Shown: one piece after another, positions 62,881-64,000 of the stretch
Layout: each line of letters opens with the position of its first letter
Numbering within the stretch: the stretch's first letter is position 1
From: Rostratula benghalensis
Lineage: Eukaryota; Chordata; Aves; Charadriiformes; Rostratulidae
Direction of reading: 5' to 3'
NCBI GenBank assembly: GCA_013399305.1
Contig: VXAI01000013.1
Location: forward strand, 4,221,279-4,285,278
DNA: 64,000 nt
Translations under genes and position numbers: made by a program
The notes under the pieces: model-generated
Told to the model about the DNA's origin: nothing
Database searches by the model: none
Seen by the model: only the letters and a program-made list of their open reading frames with translations

Positions 62881-63489
62881 CACACACTGGGAGGTATGCT
62901 ACTGCAATATCCTCATTGAGTATTTAATTTTATTTGAAGTTGATAATTGCAAGGCTTTTATAATCTAAATGCTTTAACTTTTGGACACGCAGGCAAAAAA
63001 AAGAGGGGAAGAAAGTTGTAAAGCTAATGATGCCATATTCTACCCATTTCATCAGAGAAAAAACAGGGCTTTGTCATATGTTAATTTATTGGATTAGAAT
63101 GTGAATGGGGTAAGTAATAATACTGTTTTGACAGTGAGTGATAAGGAGATTTTGATAAAATATTTATGAGGTTGTGGTTTTTTGACACCAGTGATTGTGA
63201 CTGAATATTTTTAAGGCCATCATGACACTGAAGAATTTTGACAAGATATTTATGAAGGCAATGTGATCCTAAAGATGAATGCACATATTCAAGTGATGTA
63301 AATTAGATAAATTCATGAAAGACAAATATATCAAGGGCTATTAAGCACAAAGATCTCAGTTGTAACTCAAGAAGTCAGACAGCTTAAAACTGGGAAGTTA
63401 TACCAGAGAAGAATCACTACCTGCTTGTGCTTTTCTTAAACTGATTTTTTTCTGTTTTCAGTTTTTAAGGACTATACAATGATTACAGA
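62881..63489. other. AT-rich spacer between two CR1 fragments
   Basis: About 610 bp with no recognisable gene or repeat. It separates two same-strand CR1 fragments that are in consensus order. Confidence 0.6.
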
Positions 63490-63712
63490 TTAGGTACTAG
63501 GAAAAAATTCTTTACTGTGAGGGTAATGAAACACTGGAACAGGTTGCCCAGAGAAGTTGTAGATGCCCCATCCCTGGAGGTGTTCAAGGTCAGGCTGGAT
63601 GGGGCTTTGAGCAACCTGGTCCAGTGGGAGGTGTCCCTGTCCTTGGCAAGGGGTTGGAACTCGATGATCTTTAAGGTCTTTTCCAATCCAACTATTCTAT
63701 GATTCTATGTAG
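63490..63712 (+). mobile_element. Young-looking CR1 LINE 3' end with octamer tail
   Basis: A 5'-truncated CR1 of about 220 bp. It holds the last part of ORF2 (open frame 63517-63702 reading HWNRLPREVVDAPSLEVFK and RLDGAL) and the 3' UTR GAGCAACCTGGTCCAGTGG, GGGGTTGGAACTCGATGATC and TTAAGGTC. It ends in ATTCTATGATTCTATG at 63693-63708. The frame is undamaged over this length and the tail is perfect, so it is younger than its neighbour at 61.8-62.9 kb. The 67-codon minus-strand frame is antisense. Confidence 0.95.
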
Positions 63713-63975
63713 AGAGGATATTATGTCAACTGGAACTTTGGTCTGATTTAATGCATAAGATAATAAGGTACCCTGTTCTGAGATAACATAATCTCCATAA
63801 TTTCCTTTAAACCTAAATAAAGAAGTGGATTAGGTAATCAAAGTTACAAGCAATTCCTCTTTAGAGCTTTCCTGACTATGTTCCTTCTAAAATCTGTTAA
63901 ACATTTTCTTTGGCCAAACCAAAAAAAATTGGAGCTCTGACACTGCTAATAAGTTGATAACAAGACTTTGCTTTG
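63713..63975. other. AT-rich stretch at the right edge
   Basis: Nothing recognised in this short stretch. Confidence 0.65.
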
Positions 63976-63978
63976 CAA

Positions 63979-64000
63979 TTTTTTTATTATTATTATTATT
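63979..64000. repeat. Poly-T followed by (ATT)n at window edge
   Basis: T7 then at least five ATT units that run to the last base, so the array continues beyond the window. Confidence 0.92.

Noticed and set aside
1..64000. CRISPR arrays, bacterial operons, tRNA or rRNA genes
   Set aside because: The direct repeats found are not regularly spaced arrays; no clover-leaf or rRNA-like sequence was recognised; the CR1 content shows a vertebrate genome.

Overview
This window looks like non-coding DNA from a bird genome, either intergenic or intronic. Three things point to a bird. It carries many CR1-type LINE fragments whose 3' ends finish in the avian octamer repeat ATTCTRTG and carry the usual 'GGTTGGACTAGATGATC' block. 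It has scattered A/C-rich tracts of the AAAACCCAAC type. The background is AT-rich, with no compact genes. I found no complete host gene, no convincing tRNA or rRNA gene and no CRISPR. Nearly all open frames of 60-130 codons are chance ORFs, CR1 remnants or the antisense of CR1 remnants.

Layout. 1-10.9 kb: unique AT-rich DNA with short simple repeats and one perfect 29-bp tandem duplication. 10.9-11.6 kb: the only minus-strand CR1. 11.6-21.9 kb: unique. 21.9-22.6 kb: a very old CR1-like LINE piece. 22.6-29.0 kb: unique, with a weak ancient-repeat motif near 24.2 kb. 29.07-30.04 kb: a fairly well preserved CR1 3' half. 30-41 kb: unique, with one possible but unproven exon near 36.1-36.3 kb. 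41.1-43.5 kb: a CR1 tail, then a 1.7-kb CR1 with much of the reverse transcriptase. 43.5-48.6 kb: unique, with a GC-rich island at 47.3-47.7 kb. 48.6-50.6 kb: a nested pair of LINEs. 52.2-53.3 kb: two CR1 3' ends. 53.3-61.8 kb: unique, with a 10-bp-stem hairpin and a coding-like patch. 61.8-62.9 kb: an old CR1. 63.5-63.7 kb: a younger CR1 tail.

The most informative structure is at 48.6-50.6 kb. A CR1 carrying 5' sequence, ORF1 (including the DGVH end of its SGNH-esterase domain), the start of the ORF2 endonuclease and a 3' UTR sits inside a much older CR1-like element. It is flanked by a candidate 6-bp target-site duplication, TTACAG. CR1 insertions are usually 5'-truncated, so a copy keeping ORF1 is uncommon. 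It later lost most of its centre by internal deletion.

Ten of eleven CR1 fragments lie on the plus strand and most lie between 41 and 64 kb. None of the elements can encode a working protein as read here. Recognition of families is from memory of conserved CR1 motifs and from comparing copies within this window; no database search was possible.
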